A stretch of DNA of 54,789 nt, taken from contig NZ_MSXV01000012.1 in the NCBI RefSeq assembly GCF_001945395.1, forward strand, positions 1 to 54,789, in the 5' to 3' direction. Shown here one piece after another: positions 18,299 to 26,190 of this stretch. Every line of letters begins with the position of its first letter. Positions within the stretch are counted from its first letter, which is position 1. Made by a program: the position numbers and the translations under genes. Under the pieces are notes generated by a model. It saw only the letters and a program-made list of their open reading frames with translations. It did not search any database and had not been told where the DNA came from. Origin of the DNA: Pseudomonas sp. PA15(2017). Its GTDB lineage: Bacteria > Pseudomonadota > Gammaproteobacteria > Pseudomonadales > Pseudomonadaceae.

Positions 18299-18655
18299 TC
18301 ATACCGAGGCCGCGAGCGGGTGAAAGCTGAAGTAGTGACGCAGCGCCTCGACCATCTCGAGATAGTCCTCGGGTGGCGCCTCGAGTGCGAAGCCCGAATC
18401 GAAACTGCCTGGCGTCACGTCTTCCTGGCACCACAGGCAGGTGGCCGTGAAGTCGACATAGCGGAAGCCGTCGCAACCCGGGATCTTCAACCGCAGGTCG
18501 AAGCAGCCGCCAACCAGTACCGGCAATTGGCTGATCAGCATCAGGCCCTCCGCCGACACATTGCCCAGATGGCCGATCGGTTTGTCGGTAAAGGCATTGA
18601 AGACGTTCAGGTAGTACGGCAATTGATGCCGCTCGATATGGCGATTGGCGTTCAT
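18299..18655 (-). CDS. PilZ-domain c-di-GMP-binding protein
   Basis: The 118-residue protein is a single PilZ domain. It has the RxxxR motif at residues 5-9 (RHIER) and the second binding motif, N32-V-S-A-E-G37 (D/N-x-S-x-x-G), so c-di-GMP binding is likely. It has no output domain, so it probably acts as an adaptor. The ATG at 18655 is the only start that keeps the RxxxR motif. It is convergent with nothing and ends 60 bases from the GacA box of rsmZ. A diguanylate cyclase gene lies 5 kb to the right, but a functional link is not shown. Confidence 0.85.
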   Translation of the reverse strand: MNANRHIERHQLPYYLNVFNAFTDKPIGHLGNVSAEGLMLISQLPVLVGGCFDLRLKIPGCDGFRYVDFTATCLWCQEDVTPGSFDSGFALEAPPEDYLEMVEALRHYFSFHPLAASV

Positions 18656-18716
18656 GATGGCAGAGCGCTATGAGTGTTAGTCGAGTATGCCGCCTACCTG
18701 GCGAACTGACCAGCGT

Positions 18717-19139
18717 TCATTGGCAGCGGCCTGACAACTGGCTGGCGAGCTGGGCCCGGGCCGCGTCCAGCTCCTGATCGCTGTAATAATGACGTACGCC
18801 ATTGGCGCCTGGCTGGTAGTAGCGACGCCCTTCGGGCATCGAGGCGAGATGGGCACGCAGCTGGGCGCACGCCTTAGCGAGTTGTGCCTGCTGTTCGCGG
18901 CGAGCCTGCGCCGCCTGGGCCTGTTCGTCGCGGCGGGCCTGGAAGTAGCGTTCGGCACGCTGCTCGCGCTCCTGGGTAGCGGCATCGCGCTCGACCACCT
19001 GCGCACGCACCTCGATCACCCGCGCCTCGGCGCCTTGTGGCTGCTGGCCGAAATGCACCTGGCCGTTTTCATCGACCCAACGGTACACCTGCCCGAAAGC
19101 CAGGCAAGGTAGCAGCAACAGACTTAGTAAAGCGCGCAT
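18717..19139 (-). CDS. DUF4124-domain exported protein
   Basis: This 140-residue protein has an N-terminal signal peptide (about 1-16, ending AFG), then a short DUF4124 segment (QVYRWVDENGQVHFGQQP). A highly charged, Gln/Arg/Ala-rich region likely to be a coiled coil follows (about 45-95), with a conserved tail containing YYSDQELDAAR. Such proteins are common in the Pseudomonas envelope, and their function is not known. The lipoprotein gene ends 33 bases upstream on the same strand, so the two probably form an operon. Confidence 0.8.
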   Translation of the reverse strand: MRALLSLLLLPCLAFGQVYRWVDENGQVHFGQQPQGAEARVIEVRAQVVERDAATQEREQRAERYFQARRDEQAQAAQARREQQAQLAKACAQLRAHLASMPEGRRYYQPGANGVRHYYSDQELDAARAQLASQLSGRCQ

Positions 19140-19172
19140 CGCGGCCTTCCCCCGGCGAGCAATCCTGTGCCG

Positions 19173-19550
19173 TCAGAGCGCTCCGGCAGGCGATACCTTG
19201 GCGGGCTCCCGCACGCCATGATGGCCGAGCTGACGCAAGGTTTCCAGCCGCGCACGGGCTCGGAAGGCGTATTCGCTGGCGGGGTAGCGGCTAATGATGA
19301 ACTGGTAGGTCTGCGCCGCATCGAGGTAGAGGTTCTGCCGCTCCAGGCATTGCCCGCGCAGCAGGGAAATCTCCGGCTGGATATAGCTGCGCGAACGGCT
19401 CGACCGCTCGGCCTGGGACAGGTACAGCAAGGCGTCTTCACAATCGCCCCGGTCGTAAGCCTGGTAGGCCTTGTTCAGATGATGATCGAGCGACATGCGG
19501 GTGCAGCCGCCAACGACCAGGACACAGCACAGCAACAACAGAATACGCAT
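19173..19550 (-). CDS. TPR-like outer-membrane lipoprotein
   Basis: The 125-residue product starts with a lipoprotein signal (RILLLLCCVLVVGGC, lipidated Cys16). The mature part is helical with two tetratricopeptide-like units (about 24-60 and 62-105, including YLDAAQTYQFIISRYP), the layout of small assembly or scaffold lipoproteins. A GGAGGAG ribosome-binding site sits just before the ATG at 19550, which rules out longer upstream starts. It is upstream of the DUF4124 gene and divergent from the universal stress protein gene. Its partner is unknown. Confidence 0.82.
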   Translation of the reverse strand: MRILLLLCCVLVVGGCTRMSLDHHLNKAYQAYDRGDCEDALLYLSQAERSSRSRSYIQPEISLLRGQCLERQNLYLDAAQTYQFIISRYPASEYAFRARARLETLRQLGHHGVREPAKVSPAGAL

Positions 19551-19730
19551 GGGTTTTCTCCTCCAATGAGCAGCGTATCGGCGAAGCCCGCGAAAACTGA
19601 ACAGTCGCAACATGCTGCATTGCGTAGGGCGACGAACAATCGCGGGAGATCCTCTAGGCTGATTCAGATCAACGCATGCCCGATAAGGATGGGCTGCAAT
19701 GCCAGACAATCACTCTGCGAGGTCGACCCC

Positions 19731-20639
19731 ATGAAACTCGAAAAGCTACTGGTCGTGATCGACGCCAGCCAACCCAGCCACCCGGCCCTGGAACGTGCCG
19801 CCTGGCTGGCCCGCCGCTCCCAGGCACGCCTGCACGTGCTGCTGGTCGAGTATAGCGCCGCCCTGGATGGCAGCATGCTGGAAAACAGCCTGCAGAACAG
19901 GGCTCGGGAAGCGCTGCTCGAGCAGCGCAACACCTGGCTGCAGGAGCTGCTGGCGCCGCTGCGGAGCGAAGGCCTGGACCTGCAGCAGGAAGTTCGCTGG
20001 GGCAAACGCCTGCATGAAACGGTGCTCGAAGCCGCCGAACAGCTGCAACCGGACCTGGTGCTCAAGTCCGCCGCCCACAACAATCTGCTGCGCCGCCTGC
20101 TGCTGACCGACAGCTGCTGGCAGCTGATGCGCCACTGCCCGTTCCCGCTGTGGCTGGTGCACCATGCCGAATGGCGCGGGCACAACCTGTGCACCGCCGT
20201 CGATCCGCTGCACAAGGACGACAAGCCGGCCACCCTCGATCATCACCTGATCGACACCAGTCAGGCGCTTGCCGAGGCCCTGGGCATGCATGCCGATATC
20301 GTGCATTGCCACGCGCCGCTGCCGCGTACCCTGCTCAACAATGCCGAGCTGCTGGCCACCTATCAGCAATACGTCAACGATGACGCACAGCAGCATCACA
20401 AGGCCTTCGACGACCTGATTCGCCAGCACGGCATCGCGCCGGACGCCGCTCACCTGCTCGAAGGTGCGCCGGAAAACATGCTGCCGCGCTTCGTGCGCAA
20501 GCACGAAACCGACCTGCTGGTGATGGGCGCCATCGCCCGCGGCCGGCTGGACACCATCCTGATCGGCCACACCGCCGAGCGGCTGCTCGAATCGGTGGAC
20601 TGCGACCTGCTGGTGGTCAAGTTGCCTGCCGAAAAGTAG
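19731..20639 (+). CDS. Tandem universal stress protein, UspE-like
   Basis: The 302-residue protein has two Usp domains in tandem (about 1-145 and 155-300), as in UspE. The second ends with the nucleotide-binding-type motif region MGAIARGRLDTILIGHTAERLL, while the first is more diverged. Such proteins help survival under stress and anaerobiosis. The ATG at 19731 follows GAGG and begins the first domain. pykA follows 71 bases later on the same strand, the same order as a Usp gene and pykA in P. aeruginosa. Confidence 0.87.
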   Translation: MKLEKLLVVIDASQPSHPALERAAWLARRSQARLHVLLVEYSAALDGSMLENSLQNRAREALLEQRNTWLQELLAPLRSEGLDLQQEVRWGKRLHETVLEAAEQLQPDLVLKSAAHNNLLRRLLLTDSCWQLMRHCPFPLWLVHHAEWRGHNLCTAVDPLHKDDKPATLDHHLIDTSQALAEALGMHADIVHCHAPLPRTLLNNAELLATYQQYVNDDAQQHHKAFDDLIRQHGIAPDAAHLLEGAPENMLPRFVRKHETDLLVMGAIARGRLDTILIGHTAERLLESVDCDLLVVKLPAEK

Positions 20640-20710
20640 TGCAGCGGAACAATGACTACAGCGCGGCGGCGTAGTAGCCTCGCGGTCTGCTTCAATCAAG
20701 GAGTCCGCGC

Positions 20711-22162
20711 ATGACCGTTCGCCGCACCAAAATCGTCGCCACCCTCGGCCCAGCCAGCAACTCGCCACAGATGCTGGAAAAGCTGATCCTGGCCGGGCTG
20801 GATGTCGCCCGTCTGAACTTTTCCCACGGCTCGCCGGACGAGCACAAGGCACGCGCCCAGCTGGTACGCGACATCGCCGCCAAGCATGGCCGCCACGTGG
20901 CTCTGCTGGGCGACCTGCAAGGCCCGAAGATCCGCATCGCTAAGTTCGCCAACAAGCGTATCGAGCTGGAAGTCGGTGATCGCTTCACCTTCTCCACCAG
21001 CCATCCGCTGACCGAGGGCAACCAGCAGGTGGTCGGCATCGACTACCCGGATCTGGTCAAGGATTGCGGCGTCGGCGACGAGTTGCTGCTCGACGATGGT
21101 CGCGTGGTCATGCGCGTTGAAAGCACCACCCCCGATACCCTCGAATGCGTCGTGTTGATCGGCGGCCCGCTGTCCGACCACAAGGGCATCAACCGTCGTG
21201 GCGGCGGCCTCACCGCCCCGGCTCTGACCGAGAAAGACAAGGCCGACATCAAGCTCGCGGCCGAAATGGATCTGGATTACCTGGCCGTGTCCTTCCCGCG
21301 TGACGCGGCGGACATGGAATACGCCCGCCAGCTGCGTGACGAGTCCGGCGGCAAGGCCTGGCTGGTCGCCAAGATCGAGCGCGCCGAAGCGGTCGCCGAC
21401 GACGAAACCCTCGACGGCCTGATCAAGGCCAGCGACGTGGTGATGGTGGCCCGTGGCGACCTGGGTGTGGAAATCGGCGACGCCGAGCTGGTGGGCATCC
21501 AGAAGAAGATCATCCTGCACGCACGTCGCCACAACAAGGCGGTGATCGTCGCGACCCAGATGATGGAGTCGATGATCCAGAACCCGATGCCGACCCGTGC
21601 CGAGGTCTCCGACGTAGCCAACGCCGTGCTCGACTACACCGACGCGGTGATGCTGTCGGCCGAGAGCGCCGCCGGTGCCTACCCGCTGGAAGCCGTGCAG
21701 GCCATGGCGCGTATCTGCCTGGGCGCCGAGCGTCACCCGACCGGCAAGAGCTCCAGCCACCGTATCGGCAAGACCTTCGAGCGTTGCGACGAAAGCATCG
21801 CCCTGGCGGCCATGTACACGGCCAACCACTTCCCGGGCGTGAAGGCGATCATCGCGCTCACCGAGAGTGGCTACACCCCGTTGATCATGTCGCGTATCCG
21901 CTCCTCGGTGCCGATCTACTCGTTCTCCCCGCACCGCGACACTCAAGCGCGCTCGGCCATGTTCCGCGGCGTGTACACCATTCCATTCGACCCGGCCGCC
22001 CTGCCCCCGGGCGAAGTCAGCCAGGCAGCGGTCGACGAGCTGCTCAAGCGTGGTCTGGTCGAGCAAGGCGACTGGGTCATCCTTACCAAGGGCGACAGCT
22101 ACCACACCATCGGCGGCACCAACGGCATGAAGATCCTGCATGTCGGTGACGCACTGGTCTGA
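20711..22162 (+). CDS. pykA: Pyruvate kinase PykA
   Basis: PykA converts phosphoenolpyruvate and ADP to pyruvate and ATP, the last step after the Entner-Doudoroff pathway. The 483-residue length and the start MTVRRTKIVATLGPAS match the PykA rather than the PykF type of pseudomonads. The catalytic barrel motifs are present, including KIERAEAV with the active-site lysine, ARGDLGVEIG and TQMMESMI. AAGGAG precedes the ATG. A perfect terminator follows and also faces the convergent ferredoxin-reductase gene. Confidence 0.96.
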   Translation: MTVRRTKIVATLGPASNSPQMLEKLILAGLDVARLNFSHGSPDEHKARAQLVRDIAAKHGRHVALLGDLQGPKIRIAKFANKRIELEVGDRFTFSTSHPLTEGNQQVVGIDYPDLVKDCGVGDELLLDDGRVVMRVESTTPDTLECVVLIGGPLSDHKGINRRGGGLTAPALTEKDKADIKLAAEMDLDYLAVSFPRDAADMEYARQLRDESGGKAWLVAKIERAEAVADDETLDGLIKASDVVMVARGDLGVEIGDAELVGIQKKIILHARRHNKAVIVATQMMESMIQNPMPTRAEVSDVANAVLDYTDAVMLSAESAAGAYPLEAVQAMARICLGAERHPTGKSSSHRIGKTFERCDESIALAAMYTANHFPGVKAIIALTESGYTPLIMSRIRSSVPIYSFSPHRDTQARSAMFRGVYTIPFDPAALPPGEVSQAAVDELLKRGLVEQGDWVILTKGDSYHTIGGTNGMKILHVGDALV

Positions 22163-22180
22163 GCCTGGCGCAATAACGAG

Positions 22181-22206
22181 AAGGCCCGCATCGATGCGGG
22201 CCTTTT
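22181..22206. terminator. Bidirectional terminator between pykA and ferredoxin reductase
   Basis: AAGGCCCGCAT and ATGCGGGCCTT form an 11-bp perfect stem around CG, with TT(TT) at the 3' side and AA at the 5' side. It separates two convergent genes and can serve both. Confidence 0.88.
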
Positions 22207-22222
22207 CATGTGTGCCGGATAA

Positions 22223-23161
22223 TCAGGCGTGGGGCAGAAACAGGTCGCTCAGTAGCTGGCTGCGCGGCAGGCCGGCCAGGTACAGGCGCCGTGAGAACGC
22301 TTCCACGGCCTCGGAACCGCCGCAGAGCAAGGCCACCGTCTGCCGGGACGCGAGGCGCAGGGTCGACAGGAAAGCGGGAAACTGCGCCGCCTCGATCAGC
22401 TCGACCTGCACCTGCGGATTATGCTCGGCGACCTCCCGCAGCGCCTGCGCCAGGTAATGCTCGTCACCCGTGCTGGCCAGATGCACGACGCGGATCGCCC
22501 CCTGGTGTTCCTGACGCAGCGCCTCACGCAACACGGCCCACAACGGCGCCAAGCCGGTTCCGGCGCCAAGCAGCCACAGCGGCCGTTCCTGCCAGTCAGC
22601 GTCGTAGCGCAGCGCCCCGCCGCTCAGCGCGCCGAGGCGCAGACTGTCACCTAGCCGCAGTTGCCGGGCGGCATCACAGAAAGCGCCAGGCCGGCCACAA
22701 TCGATATGAAATTCCAGGCTGGCGTCTTCCCCAGGCAGACAGGCAAGCGAGTAGGGTCGGGCGATACCGTCGGCCGTCCATAACAGCAGGTGCTGGCCCG
22801 CCCGGTAGCGCAGGGGTTGCTGCGGCTGCAGGCGCAGGCGCATTACCCGCTCGCTGAGCCAATCCAGGGCTTGTACCTGTGCCGGCAGCCCATCGCGGGT
22901 CGGGTCGAATACTTCCACCTGCAAGGGCTCGACCACGCTGCACTGGCAAGCCAGCCGCCAACCTTGCTCGCGGCGCGCCGAATCGAGGGCATCGGGCCTG
23001 GCGTCGCGTGGCTCGCCCGCCACGCAACGCACCATGCAGGCCTGGCAACTGCCGGCGCGACAACTGTAGGGCACCGCTACGCCGGCGCCGAGCAAGGCAT
23101 CGAGCAGGTTGCTGGCAGCAGCCACTGCCCAGCGGCGCTCACCGAGGCGCAGCTCAGGCAT
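22223..23161 (-). CDS. [2Fe-2S] ferredoxin / FAD-NAD(P) reductase fusion
   Basis: This 312-residue protein joins an N-terminal plant-type [2Fe-2S] domain (C-x4-C-x2-C at CRAGSCQAC near residues 34-42, fourth Cys near 74) to an FAD-binding domain (RPYSLA) and an NAD(P)-binding domain (GAGTGLAP). It would transfer electrons from NAD(P)H through flavin to its own cluster. The physiological acceptor is unknown. The ATG at 23161 overlaps the sadC-like gene end by eight bases, so the two are probably cotranscribed. The same neighbourhood exists in P. aeruginosa between pykA and sadC. Confidence 0.86.
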   Translation of the reverse strand: MPELRLGERRWAVAAASNLLDALLGAGVAVPYSCRAGSCQACMVRCVAGEPRDARPDALDSARREQGWRLACQCSVVEPLQVEVFDPTRDGLPAQVQALDWLSERVMRLRLQPQQPLRYRAGQHLLLWTADGIARPYSLACLPGEDASLEFHIDCGRPGAFCDAARQLRLGDSLRLGALSGGALRYDADWQERPLWLLGAGTGLAPLWAVLREALRQEHQGAIRVVHLASTGDEHYLAQALREVAEHNPQVQVELIEAAQFPAFLSTLRLASRQTVALLCGGSEAVEAFSRRLYLAGLPRSQLLSDLFLPHA

Positions 23162-24281
23162 CGGCCAGCATCCAAGTCGAAGCGCTGCAATTGCGCCCGC
23201 CGCGCTTGGCCTGGTAGAGCGCCTGGTCGGCCCGATGCAGGGCTTCATCGAGATCGTCGTGCATGTTCACCAGGGTCATTCCCACGGACAGGCTGAGGTC
23301 AGGCACCTTAACATTAACCGGCTCGCACTCGCTGAATGCCACGCGCAGGCGCTCGCAGCAGGCCAGGAAGGAATCGGCATCGGTATCGGGTATCAGCAGC
23401 ACGAACTCCTCGCCACCGTAGCGGGCGATCACGTCATCTTCGCGCAGGCAGGCGCTGGCCACACCGGCGAAGGCCTGCAACACGCGGTCGCCGGCAGCGT
23501 GGCCGTAACGATCGTTGATGCTCTTGAAGTGATCCAGGTCGATCAGTGCCAGGCCGTGCTGGCGCAGGGGCGTCAGGCTCTCCAGCGCCTGGGCGGCCAT
23601 GCGCAGGAAATGCCGGCGGTTGTACAGGCCGGTGAGTTCATCGGTGGCCACCATGTCCTCGAGCTGACGCATCATGCCGCGCAGGGTTTCCTGGTGCGCC
23701 TGCAGGGCGAAGCGGCGCTTGCGCATACGCAGGCGCATCTGCTGCATGTACCAGGCGAACAGGTTCAGCCAGGCCAGCACCAGGCCCAGCACGCAAACCT
23801 GCAGCACCGCCAGGCCGACATCCCGGGTGATGCCGGCCTGGAACTCGTAGATATTGATGGCCAGGAAACCACCGAAGGCCAGGCACGCGCAGCGAAAGAA
23901 CACCCAGGTGCGCAGCTGGAACAGCCCGAACAGCATCGACATCGGGTAGACCACCAGCAGGCTGCCGCGCCCATTGTCGAGCATGGCGACCAGCGCCGTG
24001 GTCAGGCCTAGGGCGACCAGCACCTGCACCTCGGTCAGGCTCGGATCAGCGAAGCCCAGATTGCGACCACTGAGAAACACGCCGAGAAATGCCAGCTGGC
24101 TGATCACGGTAGCGCCCAGCAGCAGCGCGACCGCATCGCCGGCCGCGCTGAACAGGCCACAAAAATAAGCCACCAGCACGACGACGGAGAGGGTCAGGTA
24201 GGTGGCCGCGGCCATGCCGAAGCGCTTGATCAGCAGGCGCTGCAGGGTCTTTTGATTGAGTGGATGGTTGCTGGAGGTCAT
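23154..24281 (-). CDS. sadC: Membrane diguanylate cyclase, SadC-like
   Basis: The protein makes cyclic di-GMP from two GTP. The 375-residue sequence has about six N-terminal membrane helices (about 20-195) and a C-terminal GGDEF domain (about 215-370). The active site reads GGEEF, the GTP-binding loop NDRYGHAAGD is intact, and an RxxD inhibitory site (REDD) lies five residues before it, so product feedback is expected. Topology and position next to fumA match SadC of P. aeruginosa, which promotes surface attachment. GGGAGG precedes the ATG at 24281. Confidence 0.85.
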   Translation of the reverse strand: MTSSNHPLNQKTLQRLLIKRFGMAAATYLTLSVVVLVAYFCGLFSAAGDAVALLLGATVISQLAFLGVFLSGRNLGFADPSLTEVQVLVALGLTTALVAMLDNGRGSLLVVYPMSMLFGLFQLRTWVFFRCACLAFGGFLAINIYEFQAGITRDVGLAVLQVCVLGLVLAWLNLFAWYMQQMRLRMRKRRFALQAHQETLRGMMRQLEDMVATDELTGLYNRRHFLRMAAQALESLTPLRQHGLALIDLDHFKSINDRYGHAAGDRVLQAFAGVASACLREDDVIARYGGEEFVLLIPDTDADSFLACCERLRVAFSECEPVNVKVPDLSLSVGMTLVNMHDDLDEALHRADQALYQAKRGGRNCSASTWMLADA

Positions 24282-24476
24282 GGGCTCCCTCCCATACTGG
24301 CAACTGGCCCCCACTCTAACCGTGCGCCATGCAAAAGCCTAGTCAATGCGTGGAGTTATCGCGCCAGCCCAACGGGTGTCCCGCGCGCCGCCTGCGCGGT
24401 ATACTGCCGCGCCTTTTAGCACGCGCCGGCAACGCTCCGGCATTTGAAGTTCCTGCCCTACAAGGGAGCGCCCTAC

Positions 24477-26000
24477 ATGACCGTGATCAAGCAAGACGAC
24501 CTGATCCAGAGCGTCGCCGACGCCCTGCAGTTCATCTCCTACTACCACCCCGTCGACTTCATCCAGGCGATGCACGAAGCCTACCTGAAGGAAGAATCGC
24601 CGGCTGCCCGCGACTCCATGGCGCAGATCCTGATCAACTCGCGCATGTGTGCCACCGGCCACCGGCCGATCTGCCAGGACACCGGCATCGTCACCGTTTT
24701 CGTCAAGGTCGGCATGGACGTGCGCTGGGACGGCGCCACCATGGGCGTCGACGACATGATCAACGAGGGCGTGCGCCGCGCCTACAACCTGCCCGAGAAC
24801 GTGCTGCGCGCCTCGATCCTGGCCGACCCGGCAGGTAGCCGCAAGAACACCAAGGACAACACCCCGGCGGTAATCCACTACTCCATCGTCCCTGGCGACA
24901 AGGTGGAAGTGGACGTCGCGGCCAAGGGCGGCGGCTCCGAGAACAAGTCGAAGATGGCCATGCTCAACCCGTCCGACTCGATCGTCGACTGGGTACTCAA
25001 GACCGTGCCGACCATGGGCGCCGGCTGGTGCCCGCCCGGCATGCTCGGCATCGGCATCGGCGGTACCGCCGAGAAAGCTGCGGTAATGGCCAAGGAAGTG
25101 CTCATGGAGCACATCGACATCCATGAACTGCAGGCCCGCGGCCCGCAGAACAAGATCGAAGAGCTGCGTCTGGAGCTGTTCGAGAAGGTCAACAGGCTGG
25201 GCATCGGCGCCCAGGGCCTGGGCGGCCTGACCACCGTGCTCGACGTCAAGATCATGGATTACCCGACCCACGCCGCATCCTTGCCGGTGTGCATGATCCC
25301 CAATTGCGCCGCCACCCGTCACGCCCACTTCGTGCTCGATGGCAGCGGCCCGGCCGAACTGGAAGCGCCACTTTTGGACGCCTACCCGGAAATCGTCTGG
25401 GAAGCCGGCCCGTCGGCGCGCCGTGTCGACCTCGACACCCTGACCCCGGAAGACGTGCAGAGCTGGAAGCCGGGCGAAACCATCCTGCTCAACGGCAAGA
25501 TGCTCACCGGCCGCGACGCCGCGCACAAGCGCATGGTCGAGATGCTCAACAAGGGTGAAGAACTGCCGGTCGACCTGAAAGGCCGCTTCATCTATTACGT
25601 GGGCCCGGTCGACCCGATCGGCGACGAAGTGGTAGGCCCAGCCGGCCCGACCACCGCCACGCGGATGGACAAGTTCACCCGGCAGATCCTCGAGCAGACC
25701 GGCCTGCTGGGCATGATCGGCAAATCCGAGCGCGGCCCGACCGCCATCGACGCGATCAAGGACAACAAGGCCGTGTACCTGATGGCCGTCGGCGGCGCCG
25801 CCTACCTGGTCGCCCAGGCGATCAAGAAGTCCAAGGTGCTGGCGTTCGCCGAGCTGGGCATGGAAGCGATCTACGAGTTCGAGGTCAAGGACATGCCGGT
25901 CACCGTCGCCGTCGACAGCAACGGCGAGTCGGTGCACATCACGGGTCCTGCGATCTGGAACAAGAAGATCGCCGAAAGCCTGGCGGTGGAAGTGCAGTAA
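24477..26000 (+). CDS. fumA: Class I fumarate hydratase (iron-sulfur)
   Basis: This enzyme interconverts fumarate and malate in the TCA cycle using an oxygen-sensitive [4Fe-4S] cluster. The 507-residue sequence begins MTVIKQDDLIQ and has conserved cysteines in NSRMCATGHRPICQDTG and CMIPNCAATRH that fit cluster ligands. The start at 24477 follows a GGGAG sequence; a GTG/TTG-type start further upstream would add an unconserved leader. It is divergent from the sadC-like gene and followed by a terminator and a REP-like palindrome. A second, class II fumarase is encoded at 47350. Confidence 0.94.
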   Translation: MTVIKQDDLIQSVADALQFISYYHPVDFIQAMHEAYLKEESPAARDSMAQILINSRMCATGHRPICQDTGIVTVFVKVGMDVRWDGATMGVDDMINEGVRRAYNLPENVLRASILADPAGSRKNTKDNTPAVIHYSIVPGDKVEVDVAAKGGGSENKSKMAMLNPSDSIVDWVLKTVPTMGAGWCPPGMLGIGIGGTAEKAAVMAKEVLMEHIDIHELQARGPQNKIEELRLELFEKVNRLGIGAQGLGGLTTVLDVKIMDYPTHAASLPVCMIPNCAATRHAHFVLDGSGPAELEAPLLDAYPEIVWEAGPSARRVDLDTLTPEDVQSWKPGETILLNGKMLTGRDAAHKRMVEMLNKGEELPVDLKGRFIYYVGPVDPIGDEVVGPAGPTTATRMDKFTRQILEQTGLLGMIGKSERGPTAIDAIKDNKAVYLMAVGGAAYLVAQAIKKSKVLAFAELGMEAIYEFEVKDMPVTVAVDSNGESVHITGPAIWNKKIAESLAVEVQ

Positions 26001-26035
26001 GGCAGCCGCAAGCGACACGCCTCAAGCTGCAAGTA

Positions 26036-26064
26036 GAAGCCCGGCCTAGTGCCGGGCTTCTGCG
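26036..26064 (+). terminator. fumA terminator
   Basis: GAAGCCCGGC and GCCGGGCTTC form a 10-bp perfect stem with a short loop, followed by a T-rich stretch. It lies 35 bases after the fumA stop. Confidence 0.85.
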
Positions 26065-26084
26065 TTTCTAGGCGTCAACCGCCC

Positions 26085-26158
26085 CCGGATATCGCTTCGC
26101 TCAACACCGGGCTACAGGCGATCAACGTAGCCTGTGGTTGAGCGAAGCGATACCCAGG
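26085..26158. repeat. REP-like palindrome (GTAGCC...GATACCC type)
   Basis: Two 30-base arms (26085-26115 and 26127-26158) are inverted copies reading GTAGCC, then GGTTGAGCGAAGCGATACCC, with few mismatches. The same unit occurs at 31122-31152 (single arm) and 31857-31929 (pair). It lies between the convergent ends of fumA and the receptor gene. Confidence 0.8.
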
Positions 26159-26190
26159 TCCGGCTACCTTGATCCGGGCCACGACGGCGG

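Noticed and set aside
18299..20710. rpoS gene expected next to rsmZ
   Set aside because: None of the reading frames here resembles a sigma-S factor; PilZ, DUF4124 and lipoprotein genes occupy the position.
20696..22141. Long minus-strand open frame opposite pykA
   Set aside because: It has no recognisable domains and mirrors the conserved pykA codons.
24339..26018. Long minus-strand open frame opposite fumA
   Set aside because: It is antisense to a well-conserved class I fumarase; its composition is typical of a shadow frame.
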